Notes: generated from the letters alone by a model not told the origin. 32,727 nt of DNA from Proteobacteria bacterium UBA1844 (GCA_002338615.1 DDIS01000017.1:1-32727); one strand, 5' to 3'. Positions 16,504 to 24,761 are shown, numbered from the stretch's first letter. Numbers and translations: made by a program.

Positions 16504-17430
16504 TTAGAATTCGTGGGTCGTCTGTACCAGCGTGCGATGTAGAGCCCGTATTTCTGCGGGGCCAACCCGGCAGCAGCCACCAACATGGGTCGCTCCGGCG
16601 CTGACCCAGCGAGCGGCGGCGGTGGTGAAATCGCTCAACGCCCCGCCGCCACCCCAGCGATTGTCGTCGGCGCTGTACGACTCACCCGAATTGGGATAGG
16701 CGACGATTTGTTTCTCGGGCACCGCGGTGGCGAGTTTTGCCACCAGGGATTCCACGTGTTGTGGCGCAGTGCAGTTGACGCCGAGTGCAAAAACAACGGG
16801 CAGCGCATGGAAAATCGCTGCTGCTTTTTCGATCTCCGTCCCGTCGCTGATGTGTTGCCCGTCCCGACAGCTGAACGACACCCAGGCCGGTGTCTGGCAA
16901 TCAGCAAGCAGCTCCGCGAGTACCTCTGCTTCATCGATGGACGGAATGGTTTCGACCGCGAGCATATCCGCACCGGCGCTATCCAGCAGTTTCAATCTCG
17001 GTTTATGAAACATCTTGAGTATGGCCGCGGGCACACCATAGTCGCCGGTGTACTCTGACCCATCGTGCAACACCGCACCGTAGGGACCGATACTGGCGGC
17101 TACTTTGCGGGGAGGCAGGGCGGGATGTTCCTTCGCATGGCGGTCACAGGCATCGCGCGCAATCTGCACCGACGACGCTATCAGTCGATCCGCCTGCACC
17201 GCTGCCACACCGAGCTGATGAAATCCGGCCCTGCTGGCCTGGTAGCTCGCGGTGCTGATAATTTCGGCGCCGGCCACAAGATATTCAAGGTGTGCGTCGC
17301 ACAGCGCAGCGGGATTCGAGCGCAACAATTCAGCCGACCACAGAATACTGTCGAGTGTATGGCCGCGTGCTTCGAGCAGCGTCGCGAGGCCACCATCGAG
17401 TATGACCGGAACCTTGGGGACTGCGGACAT
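16504..17430 (-). CDS. Homocysteine S-methyltransferase family protein (MmuM-like)
   Basis: The enzyme belongs to the zinc-dependent homocysteine methyltransferases, which move a methyl group from S-methylmethionine, betaine or another donor to homocysteine to make methionine. From the chosen start it has 308 residues, like E. coli MmuM. The zinc-binding cysteines are Cys220 (GVNCTAP) and Cys286-Cys287 (VGGCCRVGP). The N-terminal VILDGGLATLLEARGH and the SIGPYGAVLHDGSEYTGDY loop are family hallmarks. A longer frame to 17577 overlaps the neighbouring lipoprotein gene; the ATG at 17428-17430 has an upstream AGGG and matches the family N-terminus. It begins 10 bases after the DUF3313 gene and precedes the amine oxidase. 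The methyl donor cannot be fixed from sequence. Confidence 0.9.
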   Translation of the reverse strand: MSAVPKVPVILDGGLATLLEARGHTLDSILWSAELLRSNPAALCDAHLEYLVAGAEIISTASYQASRAGFHQLGVAAVQADRLIASSVQIARDACDRHAKEHPALPPRKVAASIGPYGAVLHDGSEYTGDYGVPAAILKMFHKPRLKLLDSAGADMLAVETIPSIDEAEVLAELLADCQTPAWVSFSCRDGQHISDGTEIEKAAAIFHALPVVFALGVNCTAPQHVESLVAKLATAVPEKQIVAYPNSGESYSADDNRWGGGGALSDFTTAAARWVSAGATHVGGCCRVGPAEIRALHRTLVQTTHEF

Positions 17431-17440
17431 TCCGACCCTG

Positions 17441-18034
17441 CTAGTTTCTGCTTGTGCCCAGCGATTTATCCAGCCACACACGAAACAGTGATGCCCAGTA
17501 ATTGGCTGCCCGATCAATGTCGTCCCAGTCCGCCTGGTCACCGGACGCAGAAATATCGGTGGTTTTATCGCCCGCACGGGCCAGGGTCTCGCCCGATATC
17601 GAATCGCGTAACTCCATCAGGAAGGTCAGCTCCCCGCGTGCCACGAGATCACGCAGCCGGCCGCCCGCAGTATAATCACTCGTCGCACCCGCAATTTTCA
17701 TATCAATTATTTGAGCCCGGACTTCGAGTACATCAGGGCCCGCCTGTTCGACAACCTCATACTCGTCGATTACGGCATCGCGAAACGCGTCTTTGAATAT
17801 CGTACGAATACGCTGCAATTCCGCCTCGGAAGGCGGTGCCGCGTTGTCCGGGTAGTAAATGCCGAGTCCGCCGTTCATAAGCTTGTGGTACTTCGAAAAA
17901 TCGACGCCGGGTTTTACGTACGCCTGGTCAACCTGGCTTTGCACCGGTCGCAGATAGTCACTGTTCTGCTGATTTGCGCATGCAACCAGCAATAGCAGTG
18001 ACAAAGCGGCACAGATTGGAATTGTCTTGCTCAT
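17441..18034 (-). CDS. DUF3313 family lipoprotein (copy 1)
   Basis: The 197-residue protein has a short signal peptide ending in lipobox LLVAC (Cys19), so it is predicted to be a lipoprotein. The mature part matches the uncharacterised proteobacterial DUF3313 family: DFSKYHKLM, a central RIRTIFKDAFRDAV helix, EVRAQIIDMKI, and a late LMELRDSISGETLARAGDKTT segment. Function of the family is not established. Its ATG overlaps the stop of the flavin reductase (18031-18034, ATGA), and the methyltransferase starts 10 bases after it. A diverged second copy lies at 19634-20290, on the far side of the aldolase gene; both share the helix, the xxAxIIDxxxxxA strand and the LxxSxSGxxxAR stretch. It could be an envelope accessory to the surrounding enzymes, but nothing in it shows that. 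Confidence 0.85.
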   Translation of the reverse strand: MSKTIPICAALSLLLLVACANQQNSDYLRPVQSQVDQAYVKPGVDFSKYHKLMNGGLGIYYPDNAAPPSEAELQRIRTIFKDAFRDAVIDEYEVVEQAGPDVLEVRAQIIDMKIAGATSDYTAGGRLRDLVARGELTFLMELRDSISGETLARAGDKTTDISASGDQADWDDIDRAANYWASLFRVWLDKSLGTSRN

Positions 18035-18513
18035 GTTTTGTCACCATTTTCAAGAAACTGTCCGCGATGAAATATCAACGGCGCCTTGTCGTGTACCTCG
18101 AGCCGCAATACCCGGCCCACGATAATCTTATGATCGCCGCCATCGTAACGGTGCTCCGTCTCGCACTCAAAGCAGGCGGAAAATTCCGGCAAGATCGGTA
18201 CATTGCCAATTCCGGGGCGGCAGTCGAGCCCCCGGAACTTGTCGCCACCCCGTTGCGAAAATCTATCGCTGATGTGCTTGTCGCGCGCTGACAGCACATG
18301 TACCGCAAAATAGCGGGCGTTCATATACTGTTCGTAGCTCACCGCATCCCGGGCAATGCTCCACAAAACCAGCGGCGGATCGAGCGAAACGGAACTAAAG
18401 CTGGAAATGGTGATGCCTGCCTGCACACCATGCTCATTAGCCGTCGTAACCACCGCAACCCCTGTCGGGAAGCACCCCAATGCGCGCCGAAATTCGGAAC
18501 TATCAATACTCAT
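18031..18513 (-). CDS. Flavin reductase domain protein (HpaC/RutF-like)
   Basis: This 160-residue protein is a single flavin reductase-like split-barrel domain, the type that supplies reduced FMN or FAD to a partner monooxygenase. Visible landmarks are EFRRALGCFPTGVAVVTT at the N-terminus, GITISSFSSVSLDPPLVLWSI (flavin contact), FAVHVLSARD, and the C-terminal GDHKIIVGRVLRLEVHDKAPLIFHRGQF. A longer frame reaches 18672, but conservation begins at the ATG 18511-18513. No Shine-Dalgarno is obvious; a seven-base inverted repeat ends two bases before the ATG. It heads the five-gene unit and overlaps the DUF3313 gene by four bases. No classical two-component monooxygenase is in the unit, so its partner is unclear. 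Confidence 0.87.
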   Translation of the reverse strand: MSIDSSEFRRALGCFPTGVAVVTTANEHGVQAGITISSFSSVSLDPPLVLWSIARDAVSYEQYMNARYFAVHVLSARDKHISDRFSQRGGDKFRGLDCRPGIGNVPILPEFSACFECETEHRYDGGDHKIIVGRVLRLEVHDKAPLIFHRGQFLENGDKT

Positions 18514-18515
18514 TG

Positions 18516-18537
18516 GCGAAAGTGTGCCTGCTTTCGC
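18516..18537. promoter_or_regulatory. Inverted repeat just upstream of the flavin reductase start
   Basis: GCGAAAG (18516-18522) and CTTTCGC (18531-18537) form a perfect seven-base inverted repeat around an eight-base spacer. On the transcribed strand it ends two bases before the ATG. An overlapping alternative, CCTGC and GCAGG around a GAAA loop (18527-18540), is also possible. It could be an operator or an RNA hairpin that limits ribosome access. Confidence 0.4.
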
Positions 18538-18716
18538 AGGTGAACGACAGTCTCGCAGCAGCGTGCTCGCCACAACCCGGCCCGTTAGCCCGGCACCACA
18601 CGGGCACCGGTCGAATATGTCATAACCCGGCCCGCAGTTGCCACGCGCCCTTCGCGTCGGCTTGTTGTACAATTTGCCGTAATGGTTCCTTCACCCAATT
18701 ACAGTCGAGAAGCATA
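18538..18716. promoter_or_regulatory. Divergent promoter region between flavin reductase unit and aldolase
   Basis: This stretch separates leftward and rightward transcription units. An 11-base direct repeat, AACCCGGCCCG, occurs at 18574-18584 and 18624-18634, 50 bases apart. The octamer palindrome TTGTACAA (18665-18672) overlaps a -10-like TACAAT (18668-18673), but I cannot find a -35 box at a normal distance. No open frame here looks coding. Confidence 0.3.
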
Positions 18717-19610
18717 GTGAGTAACTTTGACAAGCAACTGGCAAAAGTTCGTACGGCACCTGGTTTTATTGCGGCACTGGATCAGAGCGGTGGCAGCACG
18801 CCCAAGGCGCTCGGGTTGTACGGCGTAAGCGCGGACGCCTGGACCAGTGACGACGAGATGTTCGATGTAGTCCACCAGATGCGCACGCGCATCATGACCT
18901 CGCCGGCATTTACAGGCGAACGCATCCTTGGCGCGATTTTATTCGAGAATACGATGGATCGCGAGGTAGAAGGCCAGCCAACCGCAAGCTATCTCTGGAA
19001 CATCAAGAATATCGTCCCGTTTTTGAAAGTCGATGCCGGCCTCGCCGCTGAAGAACGGGGTGTACAACTCATGAAACCGATGCCGGGGCTTGCAAAGCTG
19101 CTCGGCAAAGCGAAGTCGAATGGCATCTTCGGCACCAAAATGCGCTCGGTGATTAAACAAGCCAATCCGGGCGGCATCGAGGCTATCGTCAAACAACAGT
19201 TTGACATCGGCAAGCAGATTGTCGCGGCCGGCTTCGTGCCCATCATTGAGCCCGAGGTCGATATTCACTGCCCCGACAAAGCGGAGGCCGAATCCATTTT
19301 GCACCGTCACCTGAAGCAGCATCTCGACGCACTGGCTGGCTCGCAACTGGTCATGCTGAAACTTACGCTGCCCGAGAAAGCAGGCTTGTATACCGACCTG
19401 ACAAAGCATGCGAACATCGTACGTGTCGTCGCCCTGTCGGGCGGTTACTCGCGTGAAGAGGCAAATAATCGTCTGGCGAATAACCCGCGTATGGTCGCGA
19501 GCTTTTCACGTGCCTTGTCGGAAGGATTGACGGCCCAGCAAAGTGATGCGGAATTCAACGCGATGCTGGACGAGTCCATCGACGCGATTTGCGCGGCTTC
19601 GGCCAATTGA
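18717..19610 (+). CDS. Class I fructose-bisphosphate aldolase
   Basis: Class I aldolases split fructose-1,6-bisphosphate into dihydroxyacetone phosphate and glyceraldehyde-3-phosphate through a lysine Schiff base, without metal. The 297-residue product fits the short bacterial class I form: GFIAALDQSGGSTPKAL at the N-terminus, GAILFENTMD, VPFLKVDAGL, PIIEPEVDIH, and the Schiff-base lysine strand VMLKLTLPE; VVALSGGYSREEAN forms the phosphate loop. An open frame extends upstream to 18480 across non-homologous sequence; the GTG at 18717-18719 starts exactly where conservation begins and follows a GAGAAG element, so I choose it. It is a single-gene unit, divergent from the flavin reductase and convergent with a DUF3313 gene. 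Class I enzymes in bacteria often favour gluconeogenesis, consistent with the glyoxylate shunt nearby; this is inference. Confidence 0.93.
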   Translation: MSNFDKQLAKVRTAPGFIAALDQSGGSTPKALGLYGVSADAWTSDDEMFDVVHQMRTRIMTSPAFTGERILGAILFENTMDREVEGQPTASYLWNIKNIVPFLKVDAGLAAEERGVQLMKPMPGLAKLLGKAKSNGIFGTKMRSVIKQANPGGIEAIVKQQFDIGKQIVAAGFVPIIEPEVDIHCPDKAEAESILHRHLKQHLDALAGSQLVMLKLTLPEKAGLYTDLTKHANIVRVVALSGGYSREEANNRLANNPRMVASFSRALSEGLTAQQSDAEFNAMLDESIDAICAASAN

Positions 19611-19626
19611 ACCGCCCGCTGGGCTG

Positions 19627-19643
19627 CGTGAAGTCAGTTCACG
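19627..19643. terminator. Small hairpin between convergent aldolase and DUF3313 genes
   Basis: CGTGAA (19627-19632) pairs with TTCACG (19638-19643) around a five-base loop, just after the aldolase stop and overlapping the end of the convergent DUF3313 gene. There is no U-run, so this is only a possible shared terminator. Confidence 0.3.
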
Positions 19644-20290
19644 GTATCAATTTTCTGCCGCAGTCCATCTGCCCACTTGCGCAGAATCTTGTCGGCTTCT
19701 TCACGATTGACGAGGCGTGCGTCGCGCATCTCGAAATCGGCATCGCGTGACACCTGCGGGTCAATTACCCGCGCAATAATGTCACCGCTGACGGAGTCGT
19801 AGAGTTCCGCATACAGCGTCATCGCGCCGGCCGATGTGCGTTGTGATTGCAGGTTGTCTGACGGCCGGACCGCGGGCGCGGTGACAACCAGGTCGATAAT
19901 CGCCGGCTTGACCAACAGGACGTTGCTACCGGGCCGGTCCACCACCTCGTAACCGCCATCTTTCTTAAGCTCTTCCGTAAAGACCCGGTTGAATTCTTTC
20001 GAGAGACTGTCACGAATGCGCTGCATGTCGTTGTCGGTCACTTTCTGGCGCATCATCGGGGTCTTGTTTTGCTGGACTTGCCAGTCTTTCTGAAACGCCA
20101 CGAAACAAGGCAGCAACTGTACTTTGTCATAGCCACCAAGGCTTGCGCCTGGCTTTAGGTAGACAACGGCTGCCCTGGTGTCCTTTTGCAAGACCAGGCC
20201 GTCGTGACTGACCGCCGGCATGTCTGCCGGCATTGCCGCGAACAATGTCAACGGCACGCTGAGGGCCAGCAATGCAATCAGGGCGTTCAT
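19634..20290 (-). CDS. DUF3313 family exported protein (copy 2)
   Basis: From the ATG at 20288-20290 the product has 218 residues; GGAGAG five bases upstream supports this start over the ATG at 20368. It begins with a Sec-type signal peptide (MNALIALLALSVPLTLFAA) without a lipobox, so it should be a soluble periplasmic protein, unlike copy 1 at 17441-18034. The rest matches DUF3313: YLKPGASLGGYDKVQL, the RIRDSLSKEFNRVFTEEL helix, VLLVKPAIIDLVVTAPAV, and LYAELYDSVSGDIIARVIDPQ. The family has no known function. It is convergent with the aldolase and divergent from the nucleotidase, 105 bases away. The two copies are diverged enough to be old paralogues rather than a recent duplication. Confidence 0.83.
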   Translation of the reverse strand: MNALIALLALSVPLTLFAAMPADMPAVSHDGLVLQKDTRAAVVYLKPGASLGGYDKVQLLPCFVAFQKDWQVQQNKTPMMRQKVTDNDMQRIRDSLSKEFNRVFTEELKKDGGYEVVDRPGSNVLLVKPAIIDLVVTAPAVRPSDNLQSQRTSAGAMTLYAELYDSVSGDIIARVIDPQVSRDADFEMRDARLVNREEADKILRKWADGLRQKIDTVN

Positions 20291-20395
20291 GTGCGCTCTC
20301 CAGTAAAAATAGGGACAATGCGGGGTTCGGGCGTGACCGAACTGGTCGCGGTATGCTAGTTCACCCACGATGGCAGCGTCCAGCGGAGACCATCA

Positions 20396-22156
20396 ATGCT
20401 ATTCCGGTATATCCGATACTTTTTGTTGCCGTTTATCTCTGCCGGCCTGCTATTGCAGGCCTGCTCCTCCACGACCCCGGGCAGTCAAAGGGACGACGGC
20501 CCGATTCATTTATCGATTCTGGGCAGTAATGATGTACACGGGCAATTATTGCCCGCTGCCTACCGTGGCGGGCTCGTGACCTTCTCCGGCTACGTCGATG
20601 CCCTGCGCGCTTCCGGCGCCAGCGATGCGGTGCTGCTGGTCGATGCCGGCGACATGTGGCAGGGAACACTCGAGTCCAATATCGATGAAGGCCAGCCCGT
20701 TGTGGAGGCCTTCAATGCGATGGGCTATGCCGCCGCCGCCATTGGCAACCATGAATTCGACTTCGGGCCGATCGGCGCAGCAGCGATTCCTGACGACGAC
20801 AACCCCGACCCGCGTGGCGCGCTCCGACGCAATGCGAGTGCGGCCAACTTTCCCTTGCTGGCTGCGAATCTGGTTACATCGACTTCCGGCATCCCGGTGG
20901 TCTGGGACAATGTCTTGCCCTCGGTGATCGTGCCGGTTGGAAATCTTGAGGTGGGCATCATCGGCGTCATGACAGCCAATGCTTTGCGAACAACAATCGC
21001 CGCAAACGTCGTTGGACTCGAAGTGCGCCCACTCGCGGCAAGCATCCGGCGTGAAGCCACAAAATTACGTGCGGAAGACGTGGACCTGGTCATCGTGCTG
21101 GCCCATGCAGGCAGCCGGTGTCACGCGTTCGACGACCCCAACGATCTCTCGACCTGCGAGATGGGCGGTGAAATCATGCAAGTCGCGAACGCACTGCCGC
21201 CTGGGCTGGTTGATCACATCGTCGCGGGACATGTGCACGACGGTATTGCCCATATCGTCAACGGCATTTCGATTACCTCGAGCTATTCGAGTACGCGGGC
21301 ATTCAGTCGTGTGGATTTCGAGTTCGACCCGGTTACCCACAAGGTGCTCGGACGCCATGTTTTCGCACCGCAGCCACTATGTCCCTATCGACTGAACGAT
21401 ACGGGCGAATGTGCGTTCGACGCCATCCCCGGTGTCACGGTGCCTGCCCGGTATGAAAGTAGGCCGGTGGTGGCCAACCCGAAGGTCGTTGCCATCGCCG
21501 ATCGCGCACGGCAACGAGCGGAAGCGCTCAAGAACGAACGGCCGGGCGCCTGGCTGGAAGTGCCATTTACGCTGGAGGGCAACCCTGAGTCTGCATTGAG
21601 CAACCTGTTTACCGACGCGCTGCTGGAAGAAATTGACGCTGACATCGCGATTCATAATGTATCCGGTGGCATTCGCGCCTATCTCCCCGCCGGTGCCTTG
21701 ACCTTTGGCGCCGTCTACGAAATGTTTCCATTCGACAATGGCGTAATGCTGCTGAACCTCAGTGGACGCGAGCTCCGTGAGGTTATCGCAGGCCAAGCCA
21801 GTCGCGGCCGGCGGCGCGCGGGGTTTTCCGGGATGCGCGTGCAGGTCGCCTGCGACAGCAACGGTATGCAGGTCACGATGACGCTCGACAATGGCCATGT
21901 AATCAAGGATGACGATACAGTTCGCGTCATCGCCAATGACTTCCTCGCACTGGGTGGCGACGACATACTGACACCGGCGATGCCGGCCGGAGGCTTTCCC
22001 ATGGACAACATTGGCCCACGCACTCGCGACGTGCTCTACGACTGGTTTCGCAAGCAAGGCCGCTTGCGCCCGGAGGATTTCGCAACGGGCAACCGTGCGA
22101 AATGGACCCTGCCTGCCGAAATACCGCCTGCCTGCTCGCTCAAGGAGATTAACTGA
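20396..22156 (+). CDS. Lipoprotein 5'-nucleotidase / UshA-like metallophosphoesterase
   Basis: The 586-residue protein carries a lipoprotein signal (hydrophobic core [13 protein letters not shown], lipobox LLQAC, Cys near 23) and the two-domain UshA architecture. The N-terminal metallophosphoesterase has [30 protein letters not shown] and GHVHDG, which hold the two metal ions. The C-terminal 5'-nucleotidase domain (about 385-560) contains [27 protein letters not shown] and MFPFDN. It should hydrolyse extracytoplasmic nucleotides or related phosphate esters to release phosphate and nucleoside for uptake. GGAG seven bases before the ATG supports the start. The stop overlaps the start of the small exporter gene (TGATG), so the two are coupled. 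Confidence 0.92.
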   Translation: MLFRYIRYFLLPFISAGLLLQACSSTTPGSQRDDGPIHLSILGSNDVHGQLLPAAYRGGLVTFSGYVDALRASGASDAVLLVDAGDMWQGTLESNIDEGQPVVEAFNAMGYAAAAIGNHEFDFGPIGAAAIPDDDNPDPRGALRRNASAANFPLLAANLVTSTSGIPVVWDNVLPSVIVPVGNLEVGIIGVMTANALRTTIAANVVGLEVRPLAASIRREATKLRAEDVDLVIVLAHAGSRCHAFDDPNDLSTCEMGGEIMQVANALPPGLVDHIVAGHVHDGIAHIVNGISITSSYSSTRAFSRVDFEFDPVTHKVLGRHVFAPQPLCPYRLNDTGECAFDAIPGVTVPARYESRPVVANPKVVAIADRARQRAEALKNERPGAWLEVPFTLEGNPESALSNLFTDALLEEIDADIAIHNVSGGIRAYLPAGALTFGAVYEMFPFDNGVMLLNLSGRELREVIAGQASRGRRRAGFSGMRVQVACDSNGMQVTMTLDNGHVIKDDDTVRVIANDFLALGGDDILTPAMPAGGFPMDNIGPRTRDVLYDWFRKQGRLRPEDFATGNRAKWTLPAEIPPACSLKEIN

Positions 22157-22476
22157 TGGCCTGGCTGACCCTGATCGTCGCGGGCCTTTTCGAGGTCGGC
22201 TGGGCCATCGGCCTGAAGTATACCGATGGCTTCAGCCGGCCCTGGCCCATCGTCTGGACCGCGCTTGCCATGCTGGTCAGCGTGGTCTTGCTCGGCATAG
22301 CAATGAAGTCCCTGCCGGTTGGTACAGCCTACAGCGTCTGGGTCGGTGTGGGCGCAATCGGCACGGTTATTCTCGGTATTGTCCTGTTCGGGGAACCGGC
22401 GAATGCGGCACGATTATTCAGCGTACTGCTGATCCTCGCCGGCATCGTCGGACTCAAACTCTCGAGCATTGCCTGA
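22156..22476 (+). CDS. Small multidrug resistance family exporter, Gdx/SugE type
   Basis: This 106-residue protein has four hydrophobic helices and works as an antiparallel dimer that exchanges a cation for protons. It has the Gdx (SugE) pattern rather than the EmrE pattern: the central glutamate Glu13 in [17 protein letters not shown], the [12 protein letters not shown] helix, and a Lys101 near the C-terminus (GLKLSS). Gdx members export guanidinium; some SugE forms also give quaternary ammonium resistance. Its ATG overlaps the nucleotidase stop by one base. No guanidine riboswitch is possible directly in front, because the upstream sequence is coding, and I saw none before the nucleotidase. 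Why it is coupled to a nucleotidase is not clear. Confidence 0.9.
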   Translation: MAWLTLIVAGLFEVGWAIGLKYTDGFSRPWPIVWTALAMLVSVVLLGIAMKSLPVGTAYSVWVGVGAIGTVILGIVLFGEPANAARLFSVLLILAGIVGLKLSSIA

Positions 22477-22524
22477 GTCCGGCTGGACGCTAACCTTTTT
22501 CACGCCCCGCGCATCCAATCGACA
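22477..22524 (+). other. Short intergenic region before the ECF sigma gene
   Basis: A four-base stem GTCC-GGCT-GGAC followed five or more bases later by TTTTT could be a weak terminator for the nucleotidase-exporter pair. The region would also have to hold any promoter for the sigma gene. I see no convincing ECF-type -35/-10 pair and no Shine-Dalgarno before the sigma ATG. Confidence 0.25.
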
Positions 22525-23094
22525 ATGGCAGCCGTACGCAAAGACAACGCGTTACCCACGCGCGGGGAATTTCATGCGGCAATTTCGAATCGTGCCGATC
22601 GCTGGTTTGCGGCGTGCCTGAAGATAACGCGCAGCCGCGAGCTCGCCGAGGACGCGGTACAGGATGCATTGCTCACCGCCTGGGACAAGCGCGCGCAGTT
22701 TGAACGCGGGTCCCGGCTGGATACCTGGATTCACCGCATCGCGATTAACTCGGCACTGCAGCTATTGCGCAAGCATCGCCCGGCCCGCTTTGACAGCCTG
22801 GATTTTGAGCCCATTGACGACAGCGCATCGCTTATTGACGTTCGCTATGCAGACGAACTGGGTGATGAGCTCGCCACCGCACTTGCCTGCTTGTCAGATA
22901 TCGAGCGAATCTGTTTTGTGCTCAAACACCTGGAGCAGTGGCGCCTGAAAGAGATCGCCGTGGAGCTTGACACGACTGTAGGTACGACCAAGCAGGCCCT
23001 GTTTCGTGCAGTTCGAAAGCTGCGCGTTGCGATGCCGGAGCTGGGGCCTGGCAACACATCGGACGAGACCGCTGTAGCGGCAGGTCTTCGTTGA
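22525..23094 (+). CDS. ECF-family RNA polymerase sigma factor
   Basis: The 189-residue protein has the two conserved sigma regions and nothing else, as in ECF (group 4) sigma factors. Region 2 spans about 30-95, with SRELAEDAVQDALLTAWDKR and the DNA-binding stretch LDTWIHRIAINSALQLLRKHRP. Region 4 spans about 118-175, with LSDIERICFVLKHLEQWRLKEIA and the recognition helix in TTVGTTKQALFRAVRKLR. It would direct polymerase to a small set of promoters, probably including its own. It is followed nine bases later by a single-pass membrane protein that looks like its anti-sigma factor, then by two exported proteins. The start has no visible ribosome site, so a slightly different start is possible. 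Confidence 0.9.
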   Translation: MAAVRKDNALPTRGEFHAAISNRADRWFAACLKITRSRELAEDAVQDALLTAWDKRAQFERGSRLDTWIHRIAINSALQLLRKHRPARFDSLDFEPIDDSASLIDVRYADELGDELATALACLSDIERICFVLKHLEQWRLKEIAVELDTTVGTTKQALFRAVRKLRVAMPELGPGNTSDETAVAAGLR

Positions 23095-23103
23095 GGTAAG
23101 CCC

Positions 23104-23859
23104 ATGACTATGGATATGCGAAACGTTGACGATCTTCTGACCTTGTATTTTTACGAGGATGGCCTGAGTGCGGACGAGCGCGATGAGGTAGGGAACGCCA
23201 TTGCCAGTGACACAGTGCTGGCCGAGCGATATGCGCGTCTTGAAGAAAGGCTTTCCGCGTTGCCCACAGACGACGCAGCGCCCTTGCCAGACGACATGCT
23301 GCAACGTTTTCACGAAACCATTGAACGCGCGGCACGCTCGGAACACAACACAACTGCGAAAGCACGCCGAGTACCACACTTTTGGTCTTTTTTGCTCGGT
23401 TCCGCGGCCACCGCGGCAATCGTCGTGGCTGTTATGGCCGGGATGATGCAAAGAGACAATCCGGTGCCCGACACTGCACCGCTGATAGTCGACCTCAATC
23501 CCGTTGTTGAGGCCGACCCGACATTCCTGCGCCGTGGACTTAAAGTTTATTTCCGCGATAGCCAGAACGGCCTCAGCAGCTGGTCCAATGACGATGACGC
23601 GGCACGTATCGCTGTTATTGCGAGCCTGGTGCAGCAGAATCGCCTGTTCGAGAAGCTGGCGGCGCAGCACGAGGCACCCGATCTCGCGCGCGTGCTGCGC
23701 GCTTTTGAACCAATCTTGCTGAAGCTGGCTGCGGACGACATATCGGCCGAGGAGTCGGCGTCCCTGCGCGACAAACTCTCATTCGAGCTAAACGTGATGC
23801 TAACCAAGCTAACGCGCGAGGCATCAGATGTGGCAAGACCACTTGAACAGGAAACCTGA
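23104..23859 (+). CDS. Putative membrane-anchored anti-sigma factor
   Basis: The 251-residue protein has an N-terminal cytoplasmic part of about 90 residues, one transmembrane helix (about 93-115, FWSFLLGSAATAAIVVAVMAG) and an extracytoplasmic part of about 135 residues. The N-terminus (DDLLTLYFYEDGLSADERDEV, then a charged helix) resembles the sigma-binding part of anti-sigma factors. It lacks the HxxxCxxC zinc motif of the ZAS type. The C-terminal domain is helical and acidic and does not match a family I know; it is the likely sensor. GAGG seven bases upstream fixes the start. Position after the sigma gene is the strongest argument for the role; binding is not shown. Confidence 0.72.
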   Translation: MTMDMRNVDDLLTLYFYEDGLSADERDEVGNAIASDTVLAERYARLEERLSALPTDDAAPLPDDMLQRFHETIERAARSEHNTTAKARRVPHFWSFLLGSAATAAIVVAVMAGMMQRDNPVPDTAPLIVDLNPVVEADPTFLRRGLKVYFRDSQNGLSSWSNDDDAARIAVIASLVQQNRLFEKLAAQHEAPDLARVLRAFEPILLKLAADDISAEESASLRDKLSFELNVMLTKLTREASDVARPLEQET

Positions 23860-23861
23860 AT

Positions 23862-24761
23862 ATGTACGCCATGCAAAAATTACTCACCACCTTGTTGTGC
23901 CTGAGCTTTGCGGTATCGACGTTTGCACAGTCGGGGCCGGACGACAATGAAGAGCTGAAAAGTGCAGCGCTTGAAGCATTAATTTCGGCGCCGCCTGAGC
24001 GTGCACTGCCGCTTGCCATCAAAGTCCTGAAGGGTAACAACAGCGACGAGCTAAAGGCGAAAGCCTTGTTTATTCTGAGCCAGATCGATACGCCGGAGGC
24101 GCAGGAACTGCTGGTCGCCACCGCCAAACAGGAGAGCGGCGCGTTGCAACAGGAAGCGATTCGCATGATCGGCATCGGCGGCGACAAGTCCGCTCTGGCC
24201 GCGATTAGCTCGCTCTATTCTGCGGACAACGAGGACTTACGCGACGCCGTACTCGAAGCCTACCTGATCGCTGGCGATGCCGACGCGGTTTACCAACTTG
24301 CCCTGAATGCGAAAGGTGAGGAAGAGTTCGGAGCGGCAGTAGATACACTGGGTGCAATGGGTGCCAACGAGCAATTACGACAACTCAGGGATCGTGCCGG
24401 TGCAAGTGAATCCTGGATTGAAGCGATTGCTGTTTCGGGCGACGCGGATACGCTGCGCGACCTCGCAACCGACAAGAGCAACCCCGAACGCCAGTTGCAG
24501 GCTATCGAAGCGCTCGGCATTGTTGGCGGAGACTCGGTTAATAAAACCCTGCTCGATGTGTACAAGGCCGCTACCCGGGACGACGTGCGCGAAGCTGCGC
24601 TCGACGGCATGCTGATAGCCGGATACGACCAGGGTGTACTCGAATTGTATCGCGCAAGTAATGACGCGGCAGAGAAGAAACATTTGCTGGAATACCTGGT
24701 AATGATGGACAGTGATGAAGTCTGGACCGTGATTGACTCTGCGCTGGATGGAGCCGACTAA
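23862..24761 (+). CDS. Exported HEAT-repeat protein
   Basis: The 299-residue protein has a signal peptide (LLTTLLCLSFAVSTFAQ, cleavage near residue 22-24) and then is composed almost wholly of helical hairpins about 30 residues long. The repeats show the HEAT/PBS-lyase pattern of alternating ALxxL helices: ELKAKALFILSQIDTPEAQ, LRDAVLEAYLIAGDADAV, RQLQAIEALGIVGGDSV and VREAALDGMLIAGYDQGV are clear examples, with roughly seven or eight repeats in all. Such solenoids bind other proteins and have no catalytic residues. AGGA nine bases upstream supports the ATG at 23862; an ATG three codons later is possible. It lies two bases after the anti-sigma gene and overlaps the next gene by one base (TAATG). 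A role as periplasmic sensor or scaffold for the sigma system is inference. Confidence 0.82.
   Translation: MYAMQKLLTTLLCLSFAVSTFAQSGPDDNEELKSAALEALISAPPERALPLAIKVLKGNNSDELKAKALFILSQIDTPEAQELLVATAKQESGALQQEAIRMIGIGGDKSALAAISSLYSADNEDLRDAVLEAYLIAGDADAVYQLALNAKGEEEFGAAVDTLGAMGANEQLRQLRDRAGASESWIEAIAVSGDADTLRDLATDKSNPERQLQAIEALGIVGGDSVNKTLLDVYKAATRDDVREAALDGMLIAGYDQGVLELYRASNDAAEKKHLLEYLVMMDSDEVWTVIDSALDGAD

Noticed and set aside
20291..20395. Guanidine riboswitch ahead of the nucleotidase-exporter pair
   Set aside because: The 105-base gap shows no conserved guanidine riboswitch core such as paired ACGR hairpins.
22894..23670. 258-codon minus-strand open frame across the sigma and anti-sigma genes
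   Set aside because: It spans two coupled genes on the other strand and matches nothing.
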